From NCBI GenBank assembly GCA_001683735.1, contig LUGG01000001.1, positions 2,480,001-2,544,000 of the forward strand: a DNA stretch of 64,000 nt, written 5' to 3'. Both the position numbers and the translations under genes were made by a program. The notes under the pieces are model-generated. The model searched no databases and was not told the DNA's origin. It saw only the letters and a program-made list of their open reading frames with translations. This document shows, piece after piece, positions 1 to 11,174 of the stretch (its first letter is position 1; the number at the start of each line of letters is the position of its first letter). Origin of the DNA: Grifola frondosa (taxonomy: Eukaryota; Basidiomycota; Agaricomycetes; Polyporales; Grifolaceae).

Positions 1-1209
1 TTTTCGCTCGTCGGATCGACTGCAATTGTCTCTCCATCATTCTCCCCATTCTTGGGATGAGATGCCTTAGCGGCTTTCTTGAGTTTTCTCGAGTGATTCA
101 AATCTTTGAAGACATGCCACACATCCTTCACACCGAAGGCAGGGGATGCAACAAGACGCATGGAGATGGCGGCACCGAACTCCTGAGCACGGTCAACTTG
201 TCGGCGGTGCTCACGGAGCTCCGCAAGGTTTGGGTACGGAAGGACCTTCCGTCGAATGAGGGCGTACAACAGGCGCAAAATGATGGCGGCGAACAGGACA
301 TCATGATACCATGAGAGCCAATAGGCCTAAGAACGACATAAATCAGCGTCCCTGATCGACTACTCACGATAGAAAGACTAACAGCACAATACAAGAAACT
401 CGTATTTGGATCCTGCCAGGTCACTAATCGCAAAGCACGCACGATGAAATAGCTGTATAACGGTTCGATGGCCAGGTAAGCTCTTTGCGCGGTCAGTTTC
501 AAACGGTGCAGCGTGAATTCAGGTGGTGGGGACCGTGCCGGAGGTAGTAGCGGTATAATAAAGTCCTGACCCCTCGTCAGGCGAACCCTTCAATGGTTGC
601 CATGCATGCGATGATGCTCACCAATGCTACCCGCTCTGACAAAGTCCGGTATGGCGTGGGACGAGCGGGAAGAGCGGCGGGGATGGGACAGCGGCAGGTT
701 GTGCGACAGGTGCATAGCCATCCACGTCCCCAGATATGGACGAAACGTCGCTTTCGGGACGCGATGGTGAACGAACGATCTCCGGAGGTTCCTCGACATG
801 GTGAGCTCCCGGCACCCTGACTTCCTGAACGTACTGCACTCGCTTATTTGATCAATGCGTGAAAGCCTGGATGATGCATGCCACTTACAGCAGAGAACAG
901 ATGTAGGAACCGGTCTATTTCCTCATCATCATAGAGCTCTCGGAGCTGGACTTCCGACAGCTCCTCCTCGGCCTTGGACGCAACTAGAGTATCGGTTGAA
1001 GCGGAACGCGGCAACGTTTCCTCGGCGTTGTGAATCGTACTGGAGTCAAATGTGACTGGTCTCGGCGGAAGCTTGGGAGGAGTAGGACTTGTATTAGAAC
1101 CACTTGGACCAGGCAGCGCCGGCGAGGGTAACCTCTCAATTGTAGGATGACTCGGTGGTGGTATGTGTGACTGAGAATTAGCTGGAGGCCATTGAGAAGG
1201 ATTCTCCAT
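1..1209 (-). CDS. Multi-pass membrane protein, C-terminal part cut off by the window edge
   Basis: The function is not recognised. The start is the ATG at 1209. Exon 1 (1209-889) encodes a proline/serine-rich acidic N-terminus ending near EEIDRFLHLFSA. An intron (888-834, GTAAGT..CAG) follows, then a second exon from 833, and another intron at 367-327 (GTGAGT..TTAG). Downstream come hydrophobic segments, for example RVALVSIIACMATIEGFAL and FLYCAVSLSIAYWLSWYHDV, then a basic, charged segment with AELREHRRQVDRAQEFG that runs off the window. The frame is continuous only if one C is restored in the C4 run at 679-682 and one near 580, the same kind of break seen in many genes here. Basidiomycete multi-pass proteins with GRAM or C2 domains can look like this, but no such domain lies inside the window. 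Gene presence is fairly certain; identity is not. Confidence 0.6.
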
Positions 1210-1511
1210 CCTAGCTAGACTGGGGCAGCAATCTCAGTGGTATCCGAAAACCCTCAAGTCCGCAGTCGCCGCATCCACAGCATGTTCGGAATGTTCATGG
1301 TAGCAAACGTGTGAAAAGCGCTCTGATACATATATAGGCGCTGAGATGATTTGACAAAATTCACTCGCGACGTCGAGATAAATTGGCAGTGAGAAATCGG
1401 TGAGATACATGGAATACATCGATCAGACCTTGTAGCGCTACAAACTCGAGATACAAATACATTGATCACATCCATTCATGGGCAAAGAAACCGCCCGCCA
1501 CTCCATGGTAT
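1210..1511. other. Short intergenic region
   Basis: About 300 bp between the start of the membrane-protein gene at 1209 and the stop of the TPR-MYND gene at 1512, both on the minus strand. It must hold the promoter of the former and the 3' UTR of the latter. I see no motif I would defend. Confidence 0.5.
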
Positions 1512-2237
1512 TTAGGCCTTCGCCATGACCGGGGTCTCGGGGATGCTCGCGCAATACTTCTTGTGGCGCTTCCAGTCCGCAACCTGCACGGCGGTTTAGT
1601 ATAAGATAAAAACCTAAACGACTCAGAAGACGAACCTGACAACTCTCAGAGCAGTAGTAGATCGACTGGAGTGCGGTGAGGAATACGCTAAACCGACAAA
1701 ATGTGCACGCACTTTACATATACTGCAGTGAGACAGGTCTTTTAGACTCATGGTCTGATGAATGCACTGTGGGCATGGCGTGAAATCAGGTAAACACCAT
1801 AATAGGGGGCAAAGACAAACCCTGAAATTGCAACAGGCTATCTTGTCCGGAGCACCGGCTAGCCTCATGGTCTTCGCTGCCTGAAGATTGCCTCTAATTT
1901 CATAGATCCGAGCGAGGTTGTCTCGTGTAGCGGCGGCATCGGAAGCAGGGCCAGAATTGCTCCGAACTCTGAGGGCCTTCTGGAGGTAACCTTCTGCCTC
2001 GTCAAGCCGTCCCATTTTGATGTACAGCTCTCCAATAGCATTCCAAGATAGGGCAGTAGTAATATGATCAAGACCAAGCCCACGCTCCTTAAGTTCGATG
2101 GCACGCAGATGCTTGAGCTCGGCTGCTTGGAAATTGCCCTCCCTCACGAGCCTCTGAGCCTCGTTATTGAGGTTAATGCCCTCCGAAAGAGCCAAAGTGG
2201 CAGCGGCAGAAGGGTTGACTGTGACGATAGTCTCCAT
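1512..2237 (-). CDS. Small TPR plus MYND zinc-finger protein
   Basis: A complete gene of four exons: 2237-1821, 1766-1713, 1665-1636 and 1583-1512 (573 nt, 190 aa), with all junctions in phase 0 and canonical GT..AG. Residues about 25-130 contain TPR-like helices (NEAQRLVREGNFQAAELKHL, then LYIKMGRLDEAEGYLQKAL), in the style of kinesin-light-chain/TPR_12 repeats. The last 50 residues form a MYND zinc finger: a CC..C pair, CSICK, YYCSESCQ, and the terminal VADWKRHKKYC. The four exons place the zinc ligands on three different exons. MYND fingers usually mediate protein-protein contacts, with TPRs as scaffold; the partner is unknown. It diverges from DCP2 over a 214-bp promoter. The zinc-finger call is secure; a cellular role is not assigned. 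Confidence 0.85.
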
Positions 2238-2451
2238 TTTTTGTGAAGAGGTAGGTGAGAAGAGGTAAGGAGAGAGAATCAGGAGAAGCGGAAACAAGAG
2301 GGATTGTGGCTGAGTGGCTTGTATTTGTCATTGTTGCGCCCGGAGGGCTTCTGGCATTCGTTGCTGCGTTGGGCGCTTTCACCCACAACAACCTCCACCA
2401 TCCGCACTCCTTGTTTATATCTATCGCTCTCAACCTCCCTCGCCATCCACC
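2238..2451. promoter_or_regulatory. Bidirectional promoter between TPR-MYND gene and DCP2
   Basis: Only 214 bp separate the two divergent start codons (2237 on minus, 2452 on plus), so both promoters and both 5' UTRs must lie here. No recognised element was found. This follows from gene arrangement alone. Confidence 0.6.
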
Positions 2452-5015
2452 ATGGCTTCATCATCATCATCATCCCCCGAACTGGCTACTGCCCCTCCTG
2501 CGTCATCATCACAACAGTACTCTTCTGTCCAGTACTCTGATCTAACTCGCGAGGAGGTACTAGAAGATCTATCGAGGTTTGTGCTTTCTCCTCGTGATGT
2601 ACAATCGTCAGGTCTGCGTCTAACCAATCTATTTAGTCGATTCATCCTCAATCTGCCAGAGGAAGAGCTTGCTTCTCTGGAACGAGTCTGTTTTCAAGTT
2701 GAACAAGCGTACGTGTCTTTGTTTTGCTTTTGGTATGTCATCTGATGTTCCTCGCCACTCGCAGACATTGGTACTATGAGGATTTTATTCGAGAAGAAAA
2801 CCCTGTCAAGTTCTCCTCGTATACACTGAAGACCTTCTCAGAAGCGTTATTTCGCGCTTGCCCTCTCCTTGCTCATTGGGCCAACGATCATGACCGAACA
2901 TTCCAATCCTTCATGCAGTATAAGACACGAGTTCCAGTCTGTGGTGCCATTATGCTTAACGATACTTGGGATAAGGTAAGTCTACGCTTTTTTTCCGATG
3001 CCATCTTGATTCTCAATCGGCGCCTGCAAAGTGTGTTCTCGTGAAAGGTTGGAAGTCGTCTGCTGGTTGGGGATTTCCAAAAGGGAAGATCAACGAACAG
3101 GAGCCACGACCGCGCTGTGCTATACGAGAAGTGAGTGCCTGTTTCTATGAGTTTCGTCCTTTTTGTTCATAGTTTCTCAGGTTCTAGAGGAGACCGGCTA
3201 TGATTTGGATGGCCAACTTGTACCCGAAGACGTGATTGAAATGTCCATCAAAGAGCAGTCGATTTCATTGTATATCGTGCCCGGAGTTCCGGAAGACTAT
3301 CCTTTCAAGACGAGAACTCGGAAGGAGATCAGTGTACGTCGCTCTTTTTGACGATGCTATCCAGCTTGGCTTATGCTTGTTCAGAAAATTGCCTGGTTTA
3401 AATTATCCGATCTACCCACATGGAAGCGCAGCAAAGCCGTTCCGGGAAAATTCTATTTGATTTCTCCCTTCATTGGGTATGTTGTTTATCCCTGATTATG
3501 TGCTGGATTACCAACCCTTTATAGACCTCTGAAGGCTTTCATTCATGACCGAAAGCCGCGCAACCTCACCGCGCGGAAAGCGCGTAAGTCGCAGGTACAG
3601 TTCAGCCAGGATGTGCAAGTGTCTAGCGAAGATCATGTGGCGGTATCAGAGGTACAATCATCCCCGGCGATCATAAATGATAGCAACGCTCAGGAGTCCA
3701 GCTCCCAATCATCCTCTGCTGAACCGCAAACGCCTTCTCCCTTGTATAGTTCTGCCAGGGTTAACTCCACGGCTTACGACCATAACGAGGAGACAGGAGT
3801 GGTTCAAACCATTGACTTGGACGCCGTCGACCCGCATTTCGCTCGTCTACTCAATTCACTATCTCTGTCTGCTTCTGCCGCTACAGTAGCAGTTGACGAA
3901 TGCAAGGAAAAGTCTGGGATACTGTCTTCACTCACCGCTAGACCGCCCCAGCCGCCTCCTGCCGCCGTCGCTTCTCCCCGTCCTCACGCTGGATCTGAAA
4001 TCGAACAGCACGACTGGTCCGCCCATGTTCCGAGCTCCGTTCCGGAGTCCGCCAACATTGTCTCTAACCCGTTACGACCGTTTTAGCTGAATCTCACCAG
4101 CCTACTCCCATTCTCGCTCCAACTGCAAGTTCTGGCTCTTCTCAAACCAGTCATCGTTCACCACGTCCCTCCTCAGTGGCGACGTCTGTCACGTCGCCGA
4201 AAGTCAAGGCAATGCACGCACATAGTGCTTCTCAAGCATCGCATGGTCGCCGCGGGTCAAGTGCGACAGCAGATATATCTCCTTATCTCTCTCGCCCCCA
4301 CGACATCCCGAAGGAGATGAAGTACATCTCTATGCTGGAGAGCGTTGCGAAAGAGTCCGACAGGATGGCATCCAGGATGGAGCATCGTCCTGGAATGCCC
4401 CAAGTTGCGCCGATGGGAGATCGGGCATCCTTCTATCCGGCCCCTCCTGCATCTGTTCCCCCGTTCTCTGCCATGCACGGTAATCGTGTGCATTCCCCTG
4501 TTATCTACTCCTCTGGTCCTGTCGCTCCGCTTTCGTCGGTCCCACCTCAACAGTTTTCCTCCATCCCGCCTCCCATCGATGATCCGTTCGTAGTACGTCC
4601 CCGCACGAGTCACCAGTTCCACCCTGTTCCATATCCCCTTCCTGGCTCTAAGGCTAACCTCACCGAGGAACAATTACAGTCTCTGTCGCAGAGGAACGCC
4701 AGTTGGGGTCCCTTCCCTCCTTCTGCTCAAGTGGCATACCCACCGTTCACACCTCAAGTAGGAGGCCCGCACCCTTCTCTGCGAATTGTCCCTCCTGGCG
4801 TCCCCACTCATCATCTTCCAATTCCTGGTTATGGCATCGCCCCGTCATTATCGTCTCCTGCGATCTCTCCGATCTCGCCCACATTCAATTTACAGGCTCG
4901 CAATAATGCCATGCGTGCGGCGAACAACGCTCATTTGCTATCGATACTCAACAGTGGCCTCCGCACTGGGATTGATGTAACGCACAGTGGTTATACCGGT
5001 ATTGGTCCTAGATAA
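2452..5015 (+). CDS. DCP2: mRNA-decapping enzyme Dcp2 (Nudix hydrolase)
   Basis: Dcp2 removes the m7GDP cap from mRNA in the cytoplasm (P-bodies) with Dcp1, starting 5'-to-3' decay. Exons: 2452-2708, 2765-2975, 3032-3130, 3181-3333, 3385-3476, 3525-5015 (about 767 aa). The N-terminal Dcp2 box-A domain covers about residues 25-150 (ROFVLSPRD-like start, then HWYYEDFIREENP). The Nudix box runs from G174 to G195, with E180, R188-E189, E192-E193 and G195 matching GX5EX7REX2EEXG. The rest is a long disordered Pro/Ser-rich tail, usual for fungal Dcp2 and rich in short interaction motifs. The start is the ATG in CCACCATGG; a (TCA)5 tract at 2458-2472 gives an N-terminal serine run. The frame changes near 4068-4086: either one C is missing in the CCC at 4068-4070, or a small intron ends at the TTTTAG at 4081-4086. 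Confidence 0.95.
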
Positions 5016-5506
5016 TCTTCGCGATCTCGATATTTGAGTAGTGTGCTCTGCATTTCCCTTGTATTGATATGGTTACAGATAATTGGTTTGTCATTTCTTT
5101 CATACCATATCCTGTCCTCCCGACTCGATTCTCCATTTTGTGCCTCCCGAAATTATGTTGTGTGTCAGCTCAGATTCACAGTGCATACATTGACTCTCCT
5201 TTACCTCCATCCCCCTTTCCATTGTCCAAACTCTCCTTTCCCTTCTTCTCTCCGATGGTCCTATTCTCCTCGACATCTCGTCCGCCTGAATGCTATCCGC
5301 TCATTCTTCATAGCCCATACATAACGACAAAAACTACGACCAGTTGTTCTTTCTATCCGCTTTCTTTCTACTACATCGCGTACATCATCTGTAGTTTTGT
5401 AGCGTAGTGCTCAGATGTCTGATTGTGTTCGTTGGTCGCAATTCAATATGTTGTGTCTTGTGACCCTAATGGTCTACCCGGAAGAATATTTGACGATATG
5501 TATATA
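5016..5506. other. Convergent 3' ends of DCP2 and the FAD oxidase gene
   Basis: About 490 bp between the stops of two genes facing each other. It is pyrimidine-rich on the plus strand and should hold both 3' UTRs. The short open frames here have no protein-like composition. Confidence 0.5.
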
Positions 5507-7533
5507 TCAACGTCTACATACAAGTTGCGCATCCCAATCATCTGAGCCTACACCTTCGGTCACGACAAACATGTCTAGGGGGTCGTAATGTTTCTTGATC
5601 GACTTCAATCTGTCGTAATGGTCGCCAAAGAATGCATACGCCGGGTTAGGCTCAAAGAGAGATGCCTGCGACCACGTTATGTTTTTCTCTCGCATAGAGA
5701 ATACATTTGAGCTGACCTCATTGAAATATGCTCCAGATTCTGGCGCAAGCGCCCTTAAATTCGTCATGTTCTGTTTCATGCTGGCCTCCACTTCGTGAAT
5801 CACGGCAGCCGGAGTACCCTCCGGCCAACCGGTTGAGAAAATGGCGTGAACAAGGGCTTTCCGCCAAGCCGGGTTGAGGCCGGTAGAATCAGGATCGACG
5901 TGCGAAACCGCACCACCGGCAATCTGCCTGAAATCAAGGCAATGAAAACCAATAGTGATCAAAAGCAAATGAAAGCAGTACGAATAGCTCAACTCTGCTG
6001 GAATGAAGGATATTAGCGTCTTCGCGACCGCCTTGTAGTCGTTGGCAATAACGTCTCGAGGTAGTAGCCAGGAACCGAGTGATCCGCTGACACCAGACAC
6101 AGGTGGTATCCCAGCAGCGATCTGCGTATACCACGAGAAGAAGGAGTCGAAAGGCGCAGTAAAAGCAGACCGCACGATCAGCGAATCAGAATTATTGGTC
6201 GAGGACGCCAAATTCTGGGCAAAGGTGAAGAAAGGTTCTATGCTCGCGTTAGCTTGGGCCCAGGAGGCGTTCAGGTTGGTGTAAGTCAATGACATGACAA
6301 GAGAACCTGTGGCTACATCCGTAAACACAGATGCCCTCCCGCTCCATCCCACGTCGGACAAATTGGCCGTGATGCGGACGTACTCCGCAAATAGTGCTTG
6401 GAGTGCGGGTGTAGGCTGCACGCTGTTCACTGACGCGGTAAAGAAGGCACCAATGAGGGGGAGCGATGGGTGTGTGCGATATGTGACGGATGTGACTATC
6501 CCATAGGTGCCCCCACCTCCTCCACGGAGTGCCCAGAAAAGGTCTGGGTCCTGATATGCGTTAGCTGTGAGATAGACACCAGCCGAGGTGACCATATCAA
6601 ATTCCAGAACGTTGTCCACTCCTATGCAGACTACGTGAGAGAACGTGCTTGGCCTGTCAAATGAAGTTCATACCGAGTCCATAGTGCGGCGATAGTGGGC
6701 TATGTCCTCCCCCGAGGAGCCAGCCACCAGCAGCACCGACAGAGCTTGCTATGGATACTCCGCCGACGAGAACGCGTCCTCTGGTATTGACTGCATCGTG
6801 CGCCTCCTGCCATTCTACGCCGGCGCCAAGGGTGATCGCTGCAACAATTTTAACGCGTTCGAAGTAATACACTTGGCTGATCAAACATACCATTCTCGTA
6901 GATCTCTGTGATTGGAGCACCTAACGCTCGGAAGGAATTGTGAAACGTTATATTCTTGAAATTATGCATCCACACGAGAAATGATCCCCGCGCAGTGCTG
7001 CGGCCAAAGAAATCATGTCTGACATGCTCGAGCTATTCAGGCAACGCCAAAAATGCAGAGCTGCGGCAGCTTACCCAGTGCTCTTGACGACCAGGCGCAG
7101 GTTGTGAGAGGCGGCAAATGTAACCGCAGCTTGAACGTCTTCAACGGTGCGTGCGTCAACCCCAACAACAGAGATGCTTCCTTGCTCACAAGGGGCGCCG
7201 ATAGAAGTATTCAGATAACATGCACTGATCGTATCATTTGGAAATATGTACTGTTCGAAAATGGGCTCCTGCATTGCGCCGGATTGATTTGCCCTCCAGT
7301 TACCATCAGTAAAGTCTTGGATGACAGTAGTACAATCTCCGGACGGATCGGAGGGAGGATAGCAAGGAGACGGGGGGTACAGGGTGGAGCAGTGGCTGAG
7401 AAACCCGGGAGGCAAGATGACTGAATTCCTCCTCTGAAGGCCAGCAAGGATCGCCGAAAAGACAGCGACAGATAGGCGTCGAAGCGTTCGCTAGGACGAA
7501 AGGTAGAAATGTTGCAGCGAATAAGAGTATCAT
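5507..7533 (-). CDS. Secreted FAD-linked oxidoreductase, berberine bridge enzyme-like
   Basis: Five exons: 7533-7075, 7018-6891, 6838-6674, 6621-5982, 5927-5507 (603 aa). An N-terminal signal peptide (MILLFAATFLPFVLANAS) implies secretion. A cysteine-rich mature start follows (CRCLFGDPCWPS). The FAD-binding PCMH domain includes KSTGHDFFGRSTARGSF, whose His is the usual 8-alpha-histidyl FAD attachment site, and GGGHSPLSPHYGLG. The BBE C-terminal domain ends with NPAYAFFGDHYDRLKSIKKH. The position where bicovalent BBE enzymes carry a Cys reads VGGVSIASSVGAAGG here, so single covalent flavin linkage is expected. Such enzymes oxidise sugars, alkaloids or phenolics; the substrate cannot be told. 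The frame is broken in a C6 run (plus strand 7372-7377) where C5 is needed. The last intron (5981-5928, 54 nt) is stop-free and in frame. Confidence 0.9.
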
Positions 7534-8262
7534 GACCAGTATCCTCTCAAGTGATTTCGGAACATCAGAAGAAAAGAGAGTGGTAGAGCATGATAACCTG
7601 TACAGCTTAAGAGCATGAGCGATGGAAGATGTCCTATGCGTCTAGAATGTTATGACTCGCCTGACAGATGCACAATAGGACAAACGACGCGCATGATGTA
7701 AATTGCATGCATTCTGCGCTGTAAAGCCATGATGATTCAATTAATACGTATTCTGAATCTATCCCGGGACATAGCTGACCTGTTTTGACGAAGTCTTGGA
7801 TTTATCCGAGCATAAGATACATAGTCAAGAAGTAATGTGGCTACCACAACTTGGAAGTTTAATGCGCCACTATCTGAAGTCCTTCAATTGAGGTAATGCG
7901 GCTGCCAGATGCTGAACCTTGAAATACGATGGTTATATTCATCTTGTGCGGGCATATGGCTGTAGCACAAGCGCATAGGCTATCCAGGGGCATTTCATAG
8001 CCACTGAGTTGACACGGTTGAGTACTTGAGTTCCCGATCTCAACTGAGGGGAGTGTGAGAAAGTGCTGACAAAGCAGATTGGAACAAAATAGGAACCTAA
8101 TATGGAAGCATCGGGTCAGTAAACTCTACGCCGTTTGGCTCAGCTTCTGGGGCCTACCCCACTCACTCCCAATAATATACATCCCTCCTTCATAGACTCC
8201 TTCTCCTCTTCCTTTTGCCTATTCGCCTAATATCATTATTTCTTTTGTACTTGGAGTCTACA
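7534..8262. promoter_or_regulatory. Divergent promoter region, oxidase and PRPP synthetase genes
   Basis: A 729-bp gap between divergent starts. Close to the right-hand gene there is a CCAAT box running into an AT-rich AATATA stretch (8169-8178), about 90 bp before the ATG at 8263, followed by a pyrimidine-rich leader. Nothing distinctive is seen near the oxidase start. Confidence 0.45.
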
Positions 8263-9585
8263 ATGTTCACTGGTAACGGAATCAAAATTTTCACTGGTGA
8301 GTGTTCAAGCCGATTCGTGTGGTCGTCCCTCATCCTCGAGTTCGACGCAGGCACGAGCCACCCTGAGCTCGCCGAGATCATCACAAGACGGTGCACATTC
8401 ATCGTGCTTCGCCCGCAGAAGTGGACAGAGAGACTAACGTCCATATTCTGTGCAGGCTCGGCGTCACAATTGGCAAGGCCGAAGTCACCAAGAGCGGCAT
8501 CGGCGAGACAAGTGTGCGCATTGCCGAGTCGGTACGCGAGGACGATGTCTACATTATCAACACCGGCTGCGGCCAGATCAACACCGCCCTCATGGAGCTC
8601 TGTATCATGATCCATGCCTGCAAAATCGCGAGCGCGAAGCGCATCACGGCCGTCATCCCTCTGTTCCCTTATGCCCGGCAAGACAAGAAGGATAAGAGTC
8701 GGGCCCCCATCACGGCGAAACTCGTCGCGAACATGATCCAAAAGTCGGGCTGTGATCACGTCATTGTGAGTGTGGCTGTTTCCTTCCAAGCTCACCTCAA
8801 GTCCGATGTCGTCGTGTGTGTTCCGATGTTATATAGACCATGGACCTGCATGCCTCGCAGATTCAGGGATTCTTTGATGTTCCTGTGGATAAGTACGTGT
8901 TTCTTAGTAGTTCCTGCGCAGCATCACTGACATTCTTCTCCGGCGTCCAGCGTAAGTGACGCCTCTACCGCCTGTCCTATTAAACTTCACACTTGCCCGA
9001 TATAAGCTCTATGCGGAACCCTCTGCCATCCAGTATATCCGCAGCAACTTCAACCTCAAGGAAATCGTCATCGTTTCTCCCGATGCAGGCGGTGCAAAAC
9101 GGTGCGTCTTTACAGCCCACTGAAAGCACTTGGCCGATTGAAGCATCTCGTGACCCAGAGCGACTTCGATGGCCGACCGGCTGGGCGTCGATTTCGCGCT
9201 GTTCCACAAGGAGCGCAAAAAGGCAAACGAAGTTTCCCGGATGATTCTTGTTGGCCACGTAAAAGGGAAGACGGCTGTCCTGGTCGACGACATGGCGGAC
9301 ACGTGCGGCACGCTGTGTCTCGCTGCTCGCCATCTATCGGAAGCAGGAGCCGAGAAGGTGTATGCGTTGGTCACGCACGGAATCCTGAGCGGGAACGCGC
9401 TGAAGGCAGTCGAGGAGAGCGCGCTGGAGAAGCTGATTGTGACCAACACGCTGCCTCAGCAAGAGAACTTGGCGGGGTGCAAGAAGCTTGAGGTAATTGA
9501 TATCGGGAATGTGCTCGCCGAGGTGATCAGAAGAAGTCACTATGGGGAGAGTGTGTCGAAGCTGTTTGACGAGGTGCCGTATTAG
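8263..9585 (+). CDS. PRS1: Ribose-phosphate pyrophosphokinase (PRPP synthetase)
   Basis: It makes 5-phosphoribosyl-1-diphosphate from ribose 5-phosphate and ATP, the precursor of purine, pyrimidine, histidine, tryptophan and NAD synthesis. Exons: 8263-8296, 8351-8390, 8456-8765, 8837-8892, 8951-8951, 9007-9101, 9159-9585, totalling 963 nt (320 aa), the family's normal length. The PRPP-binding loop [10 protein letters not shown] is at residues 221-230; [17 protein letters not shown] and [20 protein letters not shown] regions are typical. The conserved DNLYAEP is produced only if a single C at 8951, flanked by CAG and GTAAGT, is used as a one-nucleotide exon, or if the assembly dropped one C at 9007. 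Which PRS paralogue this is cannot be decided, so the symbol is generic. No transit peptide; cytosolic. Confidence 0.95.
8951..8951 (+). other. One-nucleotide microexon in the PRPP synthetase gene
   Basis: The upstream exon ends GAT-AA at 8892 and the downstream exon begins CTC-TAT-GCG at 9007; the conserved Asp-Asn-Leu-Tyr-Ala needs one C between them. That C occurs at 8951 in the context CGTCCAG-C-GTAAGTG, with a 58-nt intron before it (8893-8950, CTGAC branch site) and a 55-nt intron after it (8952-9006). Confidence 0.65.
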
Positions 9586-11174
9586 CCGTCGTTGTCTTTA
9601 GCGGCTGAGCTAGTGTTGGCATGGCGGGATATGCTATCATACCATCATGAGTATATCTGATTGTCAGGTAGAGGGGTTGTCGTATGTGCCACTGCAGAAT
9701 GTTTGCCTGGTGGCCTGTCATATATGTTCGGTGAAGGCAACACGGACTAATGGTAGAAGCGATCAATGTTCTTCAGGCTTGAATGGGAAGTTCACATGTT
9801 GCCGTCAGCATCCGCTGATCACGGTATATCACGAGCTCTGCATAGTAAGCGAGGTTTCGCAGCCTTTTATCGTTGGCCGGTTCACGAAGGAATGGACAAG
9901 AACATCCGAGCGCTGTATTTAACTGCATGCAGGCAGCTCATGTCGAGACTCGGGCCACATTTATCACGTCGGAATGCCGGCCTGGGCCCGACCGCCCTCC
10001 ACAGCACCGCGGGCAACATGGTCCGCGGATAGGTTGTGGCCGCTTGAGTTGTCATGTCATGGGAGGCCATGGACCGGAGGCGGAATGTGTCCGCCAGACG
10101 GTAGGATGAACAACGGTGAACAACCAGAGGGAGGCCGAAGGGAGCCTGGGGTCTGGTGCAGTGATCTACGTTATCGGGACGATGGTGGACGTTGCGTCAA
10201 ACCCACGGCGACGGCGCGCGGGGAAAGTTGAAGCGGCATGGTGTTCTGAAGCCCACGTCAAGCAGAAGATCGCCAAAAAAGACAGGTTCGATGAATGCGT
10301 CTGTACGCGATGTCTTCCTGTCCACGCGCATGCATGGCTTCTCGTTCCATCAAGAGCCTCGAATTAAGCCATCACACTCAGAGAGTGGCGATAGCGGGGG
10401 ACGTGCCACTGCGCACGACGCAGCAGCAGGAGTGATGGCGAAAGAGTGGCGAAGGGCGAGGAAAAAACATACCGCACCTACGAAAAGAACCGACAAAGTC
10501 GGATGGAGAAAAAAGACTAAGAGACGGGTATAACATGGACCCGGATCTCGGGAAAATTTGTGGTGAAACACAGCCCCCGTTGGGTTGCCGGATGCCCAGC
10601 AGCTTAGCGTAGGTTGTACGTTGTGCCATGCCTTTTGTAGCAGCGGCTGCGACGGCTTGGGATACTGCTCCCAGAGGCGACGAGTGTTGGGAGCCGGTGC
10701 CGAAGTTGGAGGAGTGGCAGCCTGTGCAGCGGCGTATGTGTGGAATGGAGAGGAGATATTTATTGGAATAGATTTGTTTTGTGGCGGATGTTTGAGAAAT
10801 TTAATTGATCTGTGGGTCGGATGAATCGGGGAGGTGGATGTTGAGAATTACCGGAAATAGAGATACCGATCATCAGCGAGAGTAGTGAGTAGTCGTCTGT
10901 TGTAGTCTCTCCAAAGTCTCTCTCAGACTTTTGGTGCGCGCTGCACGACGCTCAGCTCCTCATCCTTCGCCACAGCCGACCTCCTCTGGTCTTCCCTCCT
11001 TTTCCTCCTTCCCCTCTCTTCTTCCCTCTTCCATCTCCCGCCTTCCGCTTCCTCCCACTCCATCCCTGCTAATTCGCCGCTAATCCTTCATCCGATGCGC
11101 CTTGCTTCCCGCTTCCATCTCTCTAATCTTCCCCACCGTCTCCATCCTCGGGCGATGCAAGTCCAACTCGTATC
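9586..11174. other. Intergenic region without a supported gene
   Basis: About 1.6 kb between PRS1 and the kinase gene. The open frames are short and overlapping and have no recognisable composition. From about 10970 to 11090 the plus strand is strongly pyrimidine-rich, as is usual for a fungal core promoter and 5' leader, here of the kinase gene starting at 11175. Confidence 0.5.
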
